In this document: positions 21,031-33,282 of the stretch, piece after piece
Layout of the letters: every line of letters starts with the position of its first letter
Numbering within the stretch: the first letter of the stretch is position 1
Source: Takakia lepidozioides
Taxonomy: Eukaryota; Streptophyta; Takakiopsida; Takakiales; Takakiaceae
Reading direction: 5' to 3'
Assembly (NCBI GenBank): GCA_030704615.1
Contig: CM060731.1
Location: 90,810,756-90,874,755 of the forward strand
Length of the DNA: 64,000 nt
The notes under the pieces: generated by a model
Told to the model about the DNA's origin: nothing
What the model saw: the letters and a program-made list of their open reading frames with translations, nothing else
The model's database searches: none
Position numbers and translations under genes: made by a program

Positions 21031-23696
21031 GGGTGGTATCATTTGGGATGATTTGACAAGAATGGAAGTGTGAGATAGTGCCCTGTCTAGGGCTGTTTAT
21101 GTCTTTAATGCTAGAGGAAAACTTAAATCTTTCACGGTCTGTAGAGGTAAATTCCTGGATGACACCTATTGAGACAGACCTTGCACTTCGAATTGGTGAC
21201 TTAGGCATGGATATTGTGAACTTGGAGGCCAAACTCAAAGAGTTGGAGGCAAGGAATCATGATCTGGCTGTTCAATTGGCTCAAACGACAAATTTGGAAG
21301 TGATTCGGGCAAAAGATCTTGAAGCCAAAGCTTTGCTGCAAAGAAATGAGGAGCATTTTCAAAGTGAGATTTTGACCTTGAAGGCAAAGTTAGATACAAT
21401 CTCAATCAAGAAGGAGAAATCATTACTGGATAATGAAATTTTGCAAGAAGAAAATCAACTCTTATACATGAAGGTGCAATTTCTTGATGATCAAGTTGTC
21501 ACTCTCTTATCTGAGAAAGTAAGTTTTGAGCAAGATAATGCAATGGCTATTCAACAATGTAAAGAAATTGCTTTGGAGGTTGGCAAATAAGGGACCAATT
21601 CACTCAATTGAGGAATTCGCAAGAAAACACAATTTTTGAGGCAAAGCTAAATTCTTGCAATTATCAAAAATCGCAAATTTCTTTGGAGGAGATCAATTTG
21701 GATGTGTGTTCAAATTTTGATACATTGAAGGTCACTGAGGAAAACTCAAGTTGGAATGGTGATTGTGACAAATTGCTTCAATTGTGCTTACAAATAACAA
21801 TGCAAGTGTATTACCATGGAGATAATGATATTTTCATTTCTTTTGAAATTGATACAATTGTGAAAGTCATGATCACAAAGAAGACCAAGAAAATGGTTAA
21901 TAATTATCCCATGATTGAAGAACAATTGGACCTTTTGGATGGATATAAGGCCAATACTGCCAAAATGATGATATTGAATAATTTACAGCATCATTGATTG
22001 TGAAGGACTATGTGTTATAAATCGGCCAAAAAAGTTGGAAGCTGATTTTTTCCAACAGACTTTCATTATGAGACTTTTTCCAAGAGTTTCTAATTTCTTT
22101 TTACAGATGGTATTTCAATTTGGGAAATTGAGAACCAAGATAATTTGGACAATTATAAAGTTTCAATGGGAAATCAAGATTTTGGTGGACTATCCGAGTC
22201 TATTGGATGCACAATTGGTGAAGCAACCCGATCCATCGATTGGACAATTGAAGAAAGAGCTTAGCTGGTTTCATGTATGCGGTACATTTCAAATTTCGAA
22301 TAATGATCAACAAAAGGTTCACAGTTTTGGATTAGCTGTGATGATACAATCAACAAATGGTGATGCGGTCTTCTCTGAAAACAATTGGATTCCTAGTCTA
22401 CAAGATCATGAAATTGCTTCGGAGTTCATCTCAACATTTAAGAAGGAGCTTGGTGCTAAACATTCATTCGATATTATATCGCTAATTCCTTCAGGAGATA
22501 ATCCAATTAAAAAACTTTTAAAATATCTTCATATAAGACATTTTATAAATTGGCAACGATGGAGCTCAAGAATTTGGGATCCTGGAAGGAAGTGTTTTTG
22601 AGTGTAAGGACTTCAAGTCGTGCTTACTATATAAGCATATGACAACATATCCCACAATACAACCGCAGAAAGTGATTTGTTTGCGAGGACGCACACAGAT
22701 AAGTATGGGAGTATGTCATGTATGTAATGGTGAAGAAGCTTGGAGGTGATGTAGTGCATAAGAAAAATAGAGTGATTCTACAGGAGTATATAGTTTGAAA
22801 TAGGAGCGGGGCTCTTTATTAGTTTCTTCTGAAATTATTATCAGCAATTTATTTTTTTATCTTAAGGAAAATGGTGGAGACATCATGATGAAGGAAGAAG
22901 ACATGTTCATGGCTGAGAAATTTGTGATTGTCAAGACGATGAAGTGGAAGAACCACATGCCAAGAAGATGATGACTTAGTTTTTTTCTGAAGAGATAGTG
23001 TTGCGGGGGCGCTGCACAACTAGGAATAGGGCTATGTAGAATAATAGAAAATTCTTTGTGGAGTAGCATTTAGAATTGGAGTGCAAATGAACAAGAATTG
23101 GATGTGAAATTGCACTATGGGGTTCGATAATTTGATAGAATTGGGTACGATGCTAGAACGGAAGTAAATTCAGATAATGGGGATGATAATTGGTATGAAT
23201 GGGGTTATTAGGATAGATGTTAGCCCATTGAATCAGTGCTAGGTAGTTATGGTAGTTAGAGTATGACAGTATGAGTTCCACTGAATCGATGTATTCATGG
23301 TCATTCGAGCGAGAGTGCCGAGGCCCTAGCACAAGAGATGCTAGTTTGTCGTTTTCAGTAGCTTAAGTAAGAGATAAGAAGAATATGAGTAGTGTGATGA
23401 GACAAAGATCTGATGAAAGACTCTGTAAGCTTCATGTTAATGTGATGAGATGTTGGAGTTTAATGAGAAGAATTTTGTGTGAAAGAAAAAGATGAGGATT
23501 ATTTGATGAAGTGTGCAGATCAATACGAGAGGAATTTAATTGAGATGAATATTAAGACATTTATTGTTGAGAGACAATTAAAAGTAGATGTAGTGTTCTA
23601 ATCACGACATAGCAATTCAATTGTGTGCTTTCCCCAGCGAACGAACCTTAGAACTAATTGATCCTCTTTTAGGATTGATTCTAGTTTTATTCTACA
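21031..23696 (+). other. AT-rich insert with coiled-coil and other reading frames
   Basis: Composition is markedly more AT-rich than the flanks. Three successive frames (21078-21590, 21608-21997, 22035-22601) give a protein-like sequence. It lies between an R1 end and an R1 partial copy and could be the internal part of an unrecognised retroelement. From 22602 to 23696 I see no gene. Confidence 0.45.
21078..21590 (+). CDS. Coiled-coil protein fragment, unrecognised
   Basis: The frame opens at a GTG; the first ATG is near 21099. Residues from about 40 to the end show heptad-like Leu/Ile spacing with abundant Glu, Lys and Gln (L-E-A-K-L-K-E-L-E-A-R, then E-N-Q-L-L-Y-M-K). No catalytic motif is present. 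The following frames at 21608 and 22035 may belong to the same broken gene. A structural Gag-like or kinesin-like tail are both conceivable, but neither is supported. Confidence 0.35.
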   Translation: MPCLGLFMSLMLEENLNLSRSVEVNSWMTPIETDLALRIGDLGMDIVNLEAKLKELEARNHDLAVQLAQTTNLEVIRAKDLEAKALLQRNEEHFQSEILTLKAKLDTISIKKEKSLLDNEILQEENQLLYMKVQFLDDQVVTLLSEKVSFEQDNAMAIQQCKEIALEVGK

Positions 23697-23905
23697 AGAT
23701 TCTTAGTTGACATCGATGACAAGTGTGAGGGTTTGTGATTCACCTGGGGTTCCACAATCCTCACCAATCTGTTGATTTTGTGGGGGCTTGTGATGGGACC
23801 AGGTGAGGATCCTCACTTACTTTGAAATTTCTTGAGGATGCAGTTGGGGATATGGGCTGAGGAGACCTGTAAGTTATCGCGCCTTGACGTGGTTGCTGCC
23901 TGCAG
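23697..23905. repeat. R1 repeat, copy 3, truncated
   Basis: Matches 8489-8697 and 26093-26300, then stops abruptly at a CTGCAG and joins the reverse-transcriptase relic. Confidence 0.8.
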
Positions 23906-24803
23906 TTTTGGCTTTTGTTTTTACCACATTGCTCACCCTCGATCCAATCACTCACTATGGATCCCAGCCAGGAACAACACGTTCGGGAAATGTAGGTGGG
24001 GACCCTCTTCTCCTAAGATTGGTACGTGGATTGAGCTCTCCGAAGCTAGATTGCTTGGGCTCCACAAATGGTTGATGACTCATTGTTTTGTTGCATTGGG
24101 AGATCGAGTTTGGCAGCAAGGTTCTGGCATACCCATGGGTTTTTCTTGTTCTCCTCTATGATGTAACATTTACTTCCTGTCCTATGAGATTAAATTTATT
24201 CTCTGACTTGCTACTCTTGGACAATTCCAACCTATGACTAAATTCAAGTCAGCCTTCATGTACATTGATGACATATGCTGGTTGAATGTCGGTGATGCAA
24301 AGTTGTTTATTGATCCTTCTACGGACAGAAATAAGCAAAACCCATGGTGGGTTTACCCACTCAACGTGATGGAGATTAAACCAGAGTTATTGAGAACCAA
24401 GGATGATCTACCATACACTGGCTTGGAAGCTTGCTTTATGAATGTGCAGATCAGTGTACTGAATTCTGATACCGGTCTTTTTCAGTTTCAGAAATATGAT
24501 AAGAGAAGGCTATTGCCTCTCCCTTACACACAGTACATCCAGTTTCTTTCTAACAGGCTTGTGAATCAGTCCTACAATGCGGTCGTCTCTCAAGCTTTCC
24601 CCATTCTGCACATTTCCAGCAGCACTGACTTTGCCTGGAATGAGTGTCGCGTTCTTATCCAAACCCTTGGGAGAAACGGCTTCAAGACCAAAAAGTTGGT
24701 TCGAATCTTGATAAAGCTCTTGGAACACGGCTCTTTTCCTGGCCTCCACTTCCCGTTACACGAGCTTGTTACCAAGCTAAGAGGTATAATGGATTCCTTT
24801 TAA
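23906..24803 (+). pseudogene. Reverse transcriptase remnant (Penelope/LINE-like)
   Basis: Carries the RT fingers-palm motifs G-I-P-M-G-F-S-C-S-P-L (about 24130) and A-F-M-Y-I-D-D-I-C-W (about 24255), i.e. the catalytic Y-x-D-D. Further downstream is F-Q-K-Y-D-K-R-R-L-L-P, then N-E-C-R-V-L-I-Q-T-L. A stop falls right after the S-P-L motif and more stops separate the two motif blocks. The last frame (24234-24803) ends in TAA. The upstream RT and any endonuclease are missing. G-I-P-M-G with Y-I-D-D fits Penelope-like or related RTs better than Ty elements; clade uncertain. Confidence 0.65.
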
Positions 24804-24940
24804 CCTCGTCACTGTCATTTCTTGTCCGATCAATGGCTTAAGCAAGTTTGAGGAGAGGATGTAGGCATTTCCTGCCCCATTGGCGACCTGTCCAGGGGGG
24901 GGGGAACTATATTGCAGAGGGAGAAAACTTATGAAGGGGT

Positions 24941-25006
24941 CTGGTATGCATTCCCTTATGGGGTGGGTGCATACCACACTCACTCCATAAGGGACTGCCA
25001 TACCAG
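24941..25006. repeat. Imperfect 24-bp inverted repeat
   Basis: CTGGTATGCATTCCCTTATG (24941-24960) pairs with CATAAGGGACTGCCATACCAG (24986-25006) with a few mismatches and a loop of about 22 bases. A possible MITE core or the end of a small element; it directly precedes R1 copy 2. Confidence 0.7.
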
Positions 25007-25020
25007 GGGCTGGTTGGTGG

Positions 25021-27310
25021 GTGCCCCCTCTCCCCCTCTGTCTCCCTCTCTCCTGGGAACCGGCAGGTTGTTATCAGTGTTGATTTCCTGTTTTTTCACC
25101 CATACCGGATGAAGTTTTGACAGAGTTTCATCCATCCTCTATCGGTTTTTCATCCATACCGGATGAGCCACCAGGATGGACACTGAATTACCGTTAGGAT
25201 GTTTTTTTTGGTTTTTTCATTCCTCTTTTATTGACTCTCATCCATACCGGATGAGTCACCAAGGAATGAAAACTTACCTCTATGAGGATTGCCAACAACA
25301 TCCTATTTTTCCTCCATATCGGTTGAAAAACTACCAGGATAATAATTTTTCATTCCTCTTTCACTGACTCTTTTTTATCCATACCGGGTGGTCTGGTGAG
25401 GAATGATGAATTACCTAGGAGGAGGTAAGCTGCTGCAACGGATGATATTCCCTACTTTTCATCCTGACAAGTGATCTGTTTATGGATGACGAGTACAGAT
25501 GATTATGGCCTGGAATTGATCTTAACTACCCCTAATTATGATTATTTACGGGGTGAAACCCTAACCCCTACCCTAAAACCTATTTTTAACTCTGCTACAG
25601 ATGAAATCCGTCAAGGTAGAAAGGTATTTTTTACTGTTTTCATCCACGGATGAAAAATCGGGCCAAAAAACCCTATGTTGTCTCTCCCGTTGTCAGAAGC
25701 ACGAGATGTGCTTCTGAGCTCGCGGCGAGAGTGTTACGACGGACGTGCTTTGGTGGATGCCCCTTTTGTGGTGTCATACCCTTGCTGGGCGAGCGCCTGG
25801 GGATGCGCGAAGGCGGCGCCTTGTCTCTCTAGCAGCGGGAAACACTGCTGTGAATGCAGTGGCATCTTCCCTCCTCTGGCTTCTAATTTTAGCAGTGGCA
25901 TTTATGCTGGGAAGTCTCTCTCCCTCCCTTCTATTGCCTTGCGAGTTTGCCTGCTTTGCTTCATTGCTCATGTGCTTTGTGGAGGCGACTTGCCACGGGT
26001 GGTGATGGCGCATAACCCTCTTCCCCAATCGCTTAAGGTGCCTTTGGAGTTTAGGGATCCTTGTGTTCGTATCTTCTTCTCTTGCTTTTGAGATTCTTAG
26101 TTGACATCGATGACAAGTGTGAGGGTTTGTGATTCACTTGGGGTTCCACAATCCTCACTAATCTGTTGATTTTGTGGGGGCTTGTGATGGGACCAGGTGA
26201 GGATCCTCACTTACTTTGAAATTTCTTGAGCATGCAGTTGGGGATATGGGCTGAGGAGACCTGTAAGTTATCGCGCCTTGAAGTGGTTGCTGCCTCCAGC
26301 CCCGAATTCAACCCGACTGCTCCCGGTTTGGCATGCTATAGCCTATGTTTTGGCTTTTGTTGTTCTGCCGTCGATGGGGCAGCTCGACCTGTATGGCCTG
26401 TCTCATGAGGCCTGCATATAGACCATACCATATCTTTTGATCCTTGACAACATGGCTTGTGGATTAATGAGCTAGGTTGTAACTTCTTTGGGCCATAGAG
26501 GATCTGGTTTTATGGGGGACTGCCTCGGCAGGTTTGGGTTTGGGACTCTAAGGACGTGGTGGCCTTGATTGTTATGGCGGCAGCGTGATAAGGCACCGAC
26601 CTGCTCCTTTTTGGGCCTGTTTATGGTGTGTGATGGATCATAGCGAGGTGTTCTTTGCAAGCTTTAGCATGGACCTCTTGAAGGATGAGGATGGTAAGCT
26701 GTAATGGAATCCTACCTATAGTTTTGGCCTTGTCATGACATCAGGCCTATGACCTGCAATCTGAGTTTTTTATGTGCCAAAGAGGCTGGATCTCGGTTGT
26801 TCAAGTTGCTTGTGCGTACAAGTCTTGAAGTTGCAATTTGACAGGCTGAATTCACATTCCCTTGACACCTTGTATGATTACATGTCGCGGGATGAGTACA
26901 AATGGTATGGAATCTATTTCATCGTGCCCAAGTAGGATTGCTTGGAGGCACATTTTGATTATGAAAAATTGCAGGCTGGTCCTTATGCCTTGGTTGATGC
27001 ATGACCTGCTGTAATGAAAGGCTGATAAGGTAAGATGTTGCAACCTGTGTGTCATGCCCAAGATGTATGTTTGAAAACGTGTCTTGAAATGGTAATAGGG
27101 CAGGCTGGACCATGGTACCTTGCCCTTTGCACGACCTCAGCATTTTGTGCTCCTTCAATACATGACCTTGCTGGTAAGGCATGTGGGCAGACTGAACCAA
27201 GATGCCTTGCAGCCTGCATATAGGCGGCAATATCTTATCTTGTCCCACACAAGAACAAACCCCGCCCTCCCACCCTGTTTTGTCTTGGATGATTGGGTGG
27301 TGTCATTGTT
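25021..27310. repeat. R1 repeat, copy 2, uninterrupted (MULE empty site)
   Basis: Matches 7433-9046 joined to 20388-21030. At 26649-26657 it reads straight through TGTTCTTTG into CAAGCTTTAGC, showing the sequence before the MULE A insertion. It includes the stem-loop series (25097-25390) and the CAGGCTG units (about 26842-27200). Confidence 0.85.
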
Positions 27311-27416
27311 AGAGGGCTGTCTGGGACTTAGACACTTTTATGGGTTCTGTGGGGTACCCTTAATTTTTGCATAGACTTACGAATGGTACACTTGGACCAG
27401 CATAAGCCTTAGGGTG

Positions 27417-30400
27417 GTAGCCGTTACACAAATGTCGTTCCCTTATTAGTGCACCTGCCAGCCATTAGTGGATAGTTGTTCGTCTGCAATGTAGTTATCG
27501 ATGTCTGACGTGTGTCGCCCAAAATGAACGGCGTGTCGTTTATTTGAACGGTTTCAATAATTGAAAATAACAGCGACAAATATTATAGATGAATATAACA
27601 TTGCATATAAACAATTAGCTGGTCTGACTGCACAGCCTCAGACAATGCCTATGCCATCATAACCTTGGCACCGTGGAATAAAAAATATGGGGCCATCTGG
27701 CGCACAATCTCAGACAAATAAATGTAAATGAACGAGTGTTTGATGACAAATTTTTGGATATCATACACATTCATCCTTGTAAGCCAACCCCACGTTCGTT
27801 TCACAGTTTGGACTTTCCAAGTGCGCATGATCATTGGTACTAGTATAAAGATGCATTTACTTCATCTGCTATCCCACTCTCAGATCCTTTGGCACACTTC
27901 CGAGAAGTCGGCTGGTTATTATGTTTATTGATGAGGTTCTGAATAAAGGTTTAACAGCTACCGAAATTGCTCCTAGGGATACTCTGTCTACAGGGCCCAC
28001 AAAAAAAGTAATTAAAATGGACGGTTGCATGTCTAGAAGGAATAACAAAATGTGCACAATCATTGTGTGAGCTTTCTCCGCGATATTCTCTGTTCATTCT
28101 TCAACAGTGTTCTGGAGACCTCAGTCAACAGATTTCACTGAAGAGCTGCGATAGCAAGGCATCTTCGTACGAGAGGAGGCAAGATGGCTTCCTCTGAAGC
28201 GGAGTTCTTCTCTGACGACAAACCAGTGCCGTTCTCCAAGGAAGCCCTTGACAATGGATTCGCAATTGTTCATGTGTCTTGGCTACCCGGTTTGAGCTTC
28301 AGAATGGCTCCATCTTCTTGGAGAAAGAGGTGTACGATTTGGAAGGGAAGTTGTTGAAATACTCTTTCCAAAACCGTGATGAGACGGCTTATGTCAGCCA
28401 GTGGAGAGTGCATCCTGGTCGATATAGAGTACTTCGAGAGCCTCGGCGAAAGTCCCTTGGATCATATGTGACGCCCGAGTCTGCTGCTTCAGTCGTTGAA
28501 GATAAGAGGGAGGTGGTGGTGAAAAAAGAACAGACGTCCTCCACTCTAATTGTTGAGCTTTCGGATTCGTCCGATGATGACATAAGTGAAATTCCAAATC
28601 CAGTCCTTCCTAATGTAGTTGGAGAAGCGGATGAAGAAGAGATTTGTAGTGTCATTCCAAAACTACGGGCGATGGGAGGAATGGCAGGTTTCAAAAATGA
28701 GTTGCGAGGAATTGATTGGGAATCTTTGAAGCAGGTGCCTGTGAAGTTCCTGCCAGAGACTTTTGATGGCGATATCCTATTCAAGCTGCCTCCTCCTCCA
28801 CGAGTTGGAGGTGTAACAATCATGATGCACGGAATGGACAAGAAACACGACGGGCACCCATGGTGCAGAACAAAAAAATCCAATATTCAAAATGATGACA
28901 AACTTGTTTTAAGGAGAACAGTTTTGCAATGGACACCTTAGGTGTGATAATTTGAATTGCAGACACTTTCTTCAGTCTGGGGGTCATAATCAAAGCGAGT
29001 GGGAGGGTCTGGCGGAAAATCCATTTAAGCCTGGGACTGCCCCTCCACCGGCAAACACTTTCGTTTGCAAATTCTGCAAACTTGTGCCATCCTGCCTGGC
29101 GCTGTGCAAAGCAAGAATGTACTATGTTGTCCACCGTTTGAAAACAATGACAAGAGCTTGTGTGCATTTCGGTTTCCATAACCATCCTGTCTCGAAGGGG
29201 GATTACATGGAGAGTGTTGAGACAGTATCGAGGTTGATTAACAGGAGTACGAGAGAAACCCATCCGCAACAACATCTGCAATTGCTCTTGGCGCAAGCAA
29301 GTCCTTCTTGGAAAGCCATATTTTGAGTGAAGGGGATTCTGTGGGGACTAAACTTGACGGTGCAGCATTGAACCTTGTGATGGATCATTTCTCCACTTTG
29401 AGTTTACCTAACATTCATCATCAGATCAATGCATTGAGAATGGGCTCTGGGATCAGAGGCTACATAGACAACATTTTGGAATCGAAACGACTGAGCAAGT
29501 ACGACCATATCCAGGACAATGTTCTCCCAGGTCAAGGTGCCATCAAAGTATTTCTCTTCAAAATGTCGACTATTGGGGAGGGCAGTGGGGTTAGCCTCGT
29601 GAAGCGGATGCAGAAGACTGGGGACTTGCAGAATTGTTTTCTTATGTTTGACCATGTGAAACAAGTGAAAGATTGGACGACAATGGCTTGTCATGTCTAC
29701 GATCCAGTGTACCAACGAGTTATGACAATTGCAGTTTGTGACATGCAATCCGAGGATACGGAATCCCAGAAGCTCATGTGGAATTCCCTGATACGTGTTA
29801 TGGGCTGCCATCTCCAAATTTCGTAGGTTTTATGGCGGATAGTGCTAAGGCGAATTTCAATGCTGTTCGAATTGTCTTCGGATCGGGCGACCCAAAAATG
29901 CCAATGCCGGGAAGAGAGCGTATATGTCTATTCCATTGGACACAATCTCTGGAGAAACATACAAAGTCGGACGTCAAACCAGAGATGCAGACTCAGCACC
30001 GTAAATTGTGCAAAGAGTACAAAGATGTTAGAACAACGAAGGAGGCGGATACTTTGTTCCAGACAATTCGTGCCTGGTGGTTCTCTTCTGGAGCTGCATC
30101 GTTTGAGAGTATGAGAGCATTGGAAGATTGACTTGCGTTTTGGCACTTCCGGTACAGACAGTGGGGAGCAGTCATGACAATGGTACGAGGCTTCTATTTC
30201 TTGCTTTATTCATACATTTACTTTCCATATTTTTGACTCATTGCTTTCTTTATGTTGTTCCCTGTGCACTGTTCTGAAGTGTGGTTCTCCACTTTGCAGA
30301 ACATGTCCATTGAGGAAATGGCGGACATGCCATCTTGTAATTTGGCAGAGAATGTGCACAACGCATGGTTGCAACAGTCTGGGAAACGAGGTCGAGATTT

Positions 30401-32389
30401 GTATGTGGCAACAATAGATGATTTGATACGTGCCTTGCAACAACAAACCCGATACCGTGATTTCTTGCGAGGTGAGGTTGGTGGCAAGGGTCCGGACAAA
30501 TTGGAGTTGATGTTGCGTGCTGCAAATAGATCTGGGGATCCAAACAAGATAGCACGGGCGGTGAGCATGTATGCCCAGGGAACGCCACTTGTTTCTAGAG
30601 TCCCACATCTTGAAGGGGAGGAGAGATTCGGCTCGTGTAAGAGGAAATTGAACACTCCACCTGGTTCGGATTCCGATTCGCATAGGGCAGACCGTGATAA
30701 CTTCTCAAAGCCTCGTGTTCCCCTGCATGACAGATCCATGTCCGGAACTTCCATTCTGGAGGAACCTCCAACACAACGGCAGGCTCCAACATCAAATAGT
30801 GCCATTGAAATGGTGCAGGAGAGAAACAACCCCCTTGATGTGCTTGAGTCCGCATGCCCCGACCACGTTTGGCACATAGAACGCACAAGTGCAGGGTCTC
30901 GTGTGAAATGTACAGCGATCAGGGCAACTAATTTCGAGAAGTGCACTTCATCTATATCCAGAGGTGGTGCCCGGACTCCTGCTCTGACTTTCACGGGTTT
31001 GATGCGTCCATATGGTCAACCAAAAGCCAAGAACCACAAGTTCTGGTTCTGCGCAGATGATTGTGGCAGATGTGTGCATGGAACTGTGCGTCCTTCCGTG
31101 GTGATGAAGCGAGCTCCTCCAACTGTTTGGCCCGTCAAGGTGGGAACACATCTCACAAGTCAGGAGATTGCAATGCTGGAGGAGGCAGACTTTTCCCTTG
31201 CGAGACAACCCCAATTGCATGCATGTGCTACTACTTCTGCGTCATCTTGGGTCCCTCTGACAAATCCTCACTTGTGGCCAACCAAACGAGATGGAAAGCT
31301 CGTTCGGCGTTTCCCTCCAACCGCTGAACACTTTGGCAAAGTGGAGTCCGTAAGAATGCTCCAAGCTCGTGTTGCAAGCACCACGGAAGTGCCCGATCCA
31401 GGATATGGTCGGGTGTACACAATGATCACTTCGACATCTGTTGTTCATGACAAGGCGTACGACATCACAGTTTCCAATTTCCCCAATTGCACTTGTCCTG
31501 ATTTTGTGAATATATTATCAAGAGAGGTAAATTCATACCCTGCAAACATTTGTATTTCATATTTTTGAAGAGGATGGTTTGCGATCCCAAGCGTGACAAC
31601 TTCGTTCACCAGACCACTCTGAGTTTCAACGAGGTCGATACTCCTATTGCAGCGGGATACAACACATAGGTAGAATCAATTATCACTTCGTATATCTGGA
31701 ATGTGGTGAATGTGCAATCTGCAATCTGCAATCTGAAATCTGGTTTATATGGACTATGAGTATGTAATGTGGTATGTGAACGACCATGCTGTGTAATGTG
31801 CAATTTGCAACATTGTCATTGAAATTCAATTCAATTCAATTCATTTGCAACATCGTCAGCGGTGCAATGATATGACATCCCTTATCCCTCCATTATGCTT
31901 CCAACTATACTCAGTGAGCTCTCAGTAGCAACTTTTAAAAGCACATGCATCGTTGCACCTTTCGAAGTCTACATGTGCTCCTGTTGCTATGTACTCATCT
32001 TTTGAATGTGACCCCAACTCTCATTGTTATTTGGGGAGAGAGCAGGGTCTTCCCGTGGCAGCCTCTATGGCATTCACGTTGTGAGGTTATTTTGTCGTCC
32101 TTGTAATTGTAATAGTGAAACAAATAATTGTAATTACACAATGTTGGATGCCACAGTTGTAGGCTTCATGGTAGTTTTCATTGTATTCAGCCAACGATTC
32201 CCTGCATTAATCCCACGGTCATAGGACCATCCTCGGTTATAGGCGCCGCATGTTTATGTTGATGTGGCAGATGACGACGCAGCGCCACGTCAGCATTTGT
32301 CGCCATGTCAGCTTGATGACATCACGCTCACGCCACGTCACTCCTGCGTGAGCATACTCACGCGCAAGGCTCACGCCGTTGCATCGTTG
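27417..32389. mobile_element. MULE copy B, transposase arm only
   Basis: Homology to copy A starts at A position 15586, inside the divergent promoter, and runs to the right terminus (...GCATCGTTG, 32389). The ParB-like/methyltransferase arm and the left end are absent. It is clearly more diverged from A and C than they are from each other. The 106 bases between the R1 end (27310) and 27417 match nothing else here. No matching left duplication was found for the right flank AGGAACATG. Confidence 0.8.
28185..31673 (+). pseudogene. MULE transposase (copy B), decayed
   Basis: Same architecture as copy A: acidic N-terminus, zinc region, DDE core, intron after M-T-M (30183 onward, acceptor about 30299), and a SWIM region. 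Lesions include a deletion near 28275, a 1-bp insertion near 28922, a TGA in place of Trp at 30129 (E-D-stop), and a 14-bp deletion in the SWIM finger near 31518 that shifts the frame before the C-K-H ligands. The second exon is otherwise open from 30299 to 31568, longer than in A or C. Confidence 0.8.
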
Positions 32390-32535
32390 AGGAACATGCT
32401 CACTTGCCCATTGGCGGTGGTGAGCGGGTGAGCGGCCAAATTTTTTTAGGTTCGGACATGAGAATCTAACCGAATCTGTAGGTCGGCACCAATAATATGG
32501 CTTCGGGTATTAGGTTCAGGAGTAGGCTTAGGCTT

Positions 32536-32589
32536 GGTTCTCCGGCGAACCACCCAGGGATCGTACAATATGTGGTTCGCTGGAGAACT
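32536..32589. repeat. 17-bp inverted repeat hairpin
   Basis: GGTTCTCCGGCGAACCA (32536-32552) pairs with TGGTTCGCTGGAGAACT (32573-32589), two mismatched pairs, 20-base loop. It sits between MULE B and the next gene in a region of GGTTC-rich repeats. Confidence 0.75.
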
Positions 32590-33282
32590 ACATGATGCCG
32601 AACCTAATCCCGATCCAAACTCCAAACCTAACAAAATACAAAAATAAATGCTCATATGTATAAATTAATGTGAGCATATAAATTTACTGTATCTGAAAAT
32701 CTTAAATTGTGTTCACATAATATTCACTTTTGATTTTATGCTCACCAAAATTTTGGTCCGCGCTAACCAACTATCAAAACCCCCTTTGGTGGACCAAGAA
32801 AATAAAAAACGAGCATTCTATTGGCTTGTGAGGTGTATCTTTACACAGACCAAGAAAATAACAATGATGTGGCAGTCAGTCACGTGGCAGTAATCTTGGC
32901 GGAAGCGCTTTGTGAAGTGACGCAAGAAAGCTTAGCGCGAGGACGACGGATAACAATGACTTGTCCGGTCAAACTGGCTGAGGAATGCCGAGAGGGGCAT
33001 TCATCTGATCTTTGGCATTCGCAGGATATTTCTCGTGAATGACACTCGGGATTGTTCCAGAACCTTCGAACATGGTGTTATTATTAGTGTTGGAAGCCCA
33101 TGACGAGAGAGCTCAGGGTTTCAGAGGAGTGATCCTGGCAGGAGGAAGATTGAAGGGTGTTCGATCTCGTCACGAAACGATTGAGGAGGAGCTGATCGAA
33201 GGTTGGAGTTGGGTTGTGAGGGACTCAGAAGAGGGGGAGAGAGGAGAGGCACGCAGCGGAGTACGATAAAGGCGTAGTTACT

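Noticed and set aside
21037-21044. Primer-binding site (TGGTATCA) proving an LTR retrotransposon
   Set aside because: Only eight bases match, the R1 copy 2 position reads TGGTGTCA, and no polypurine tract or LTR ends were found.
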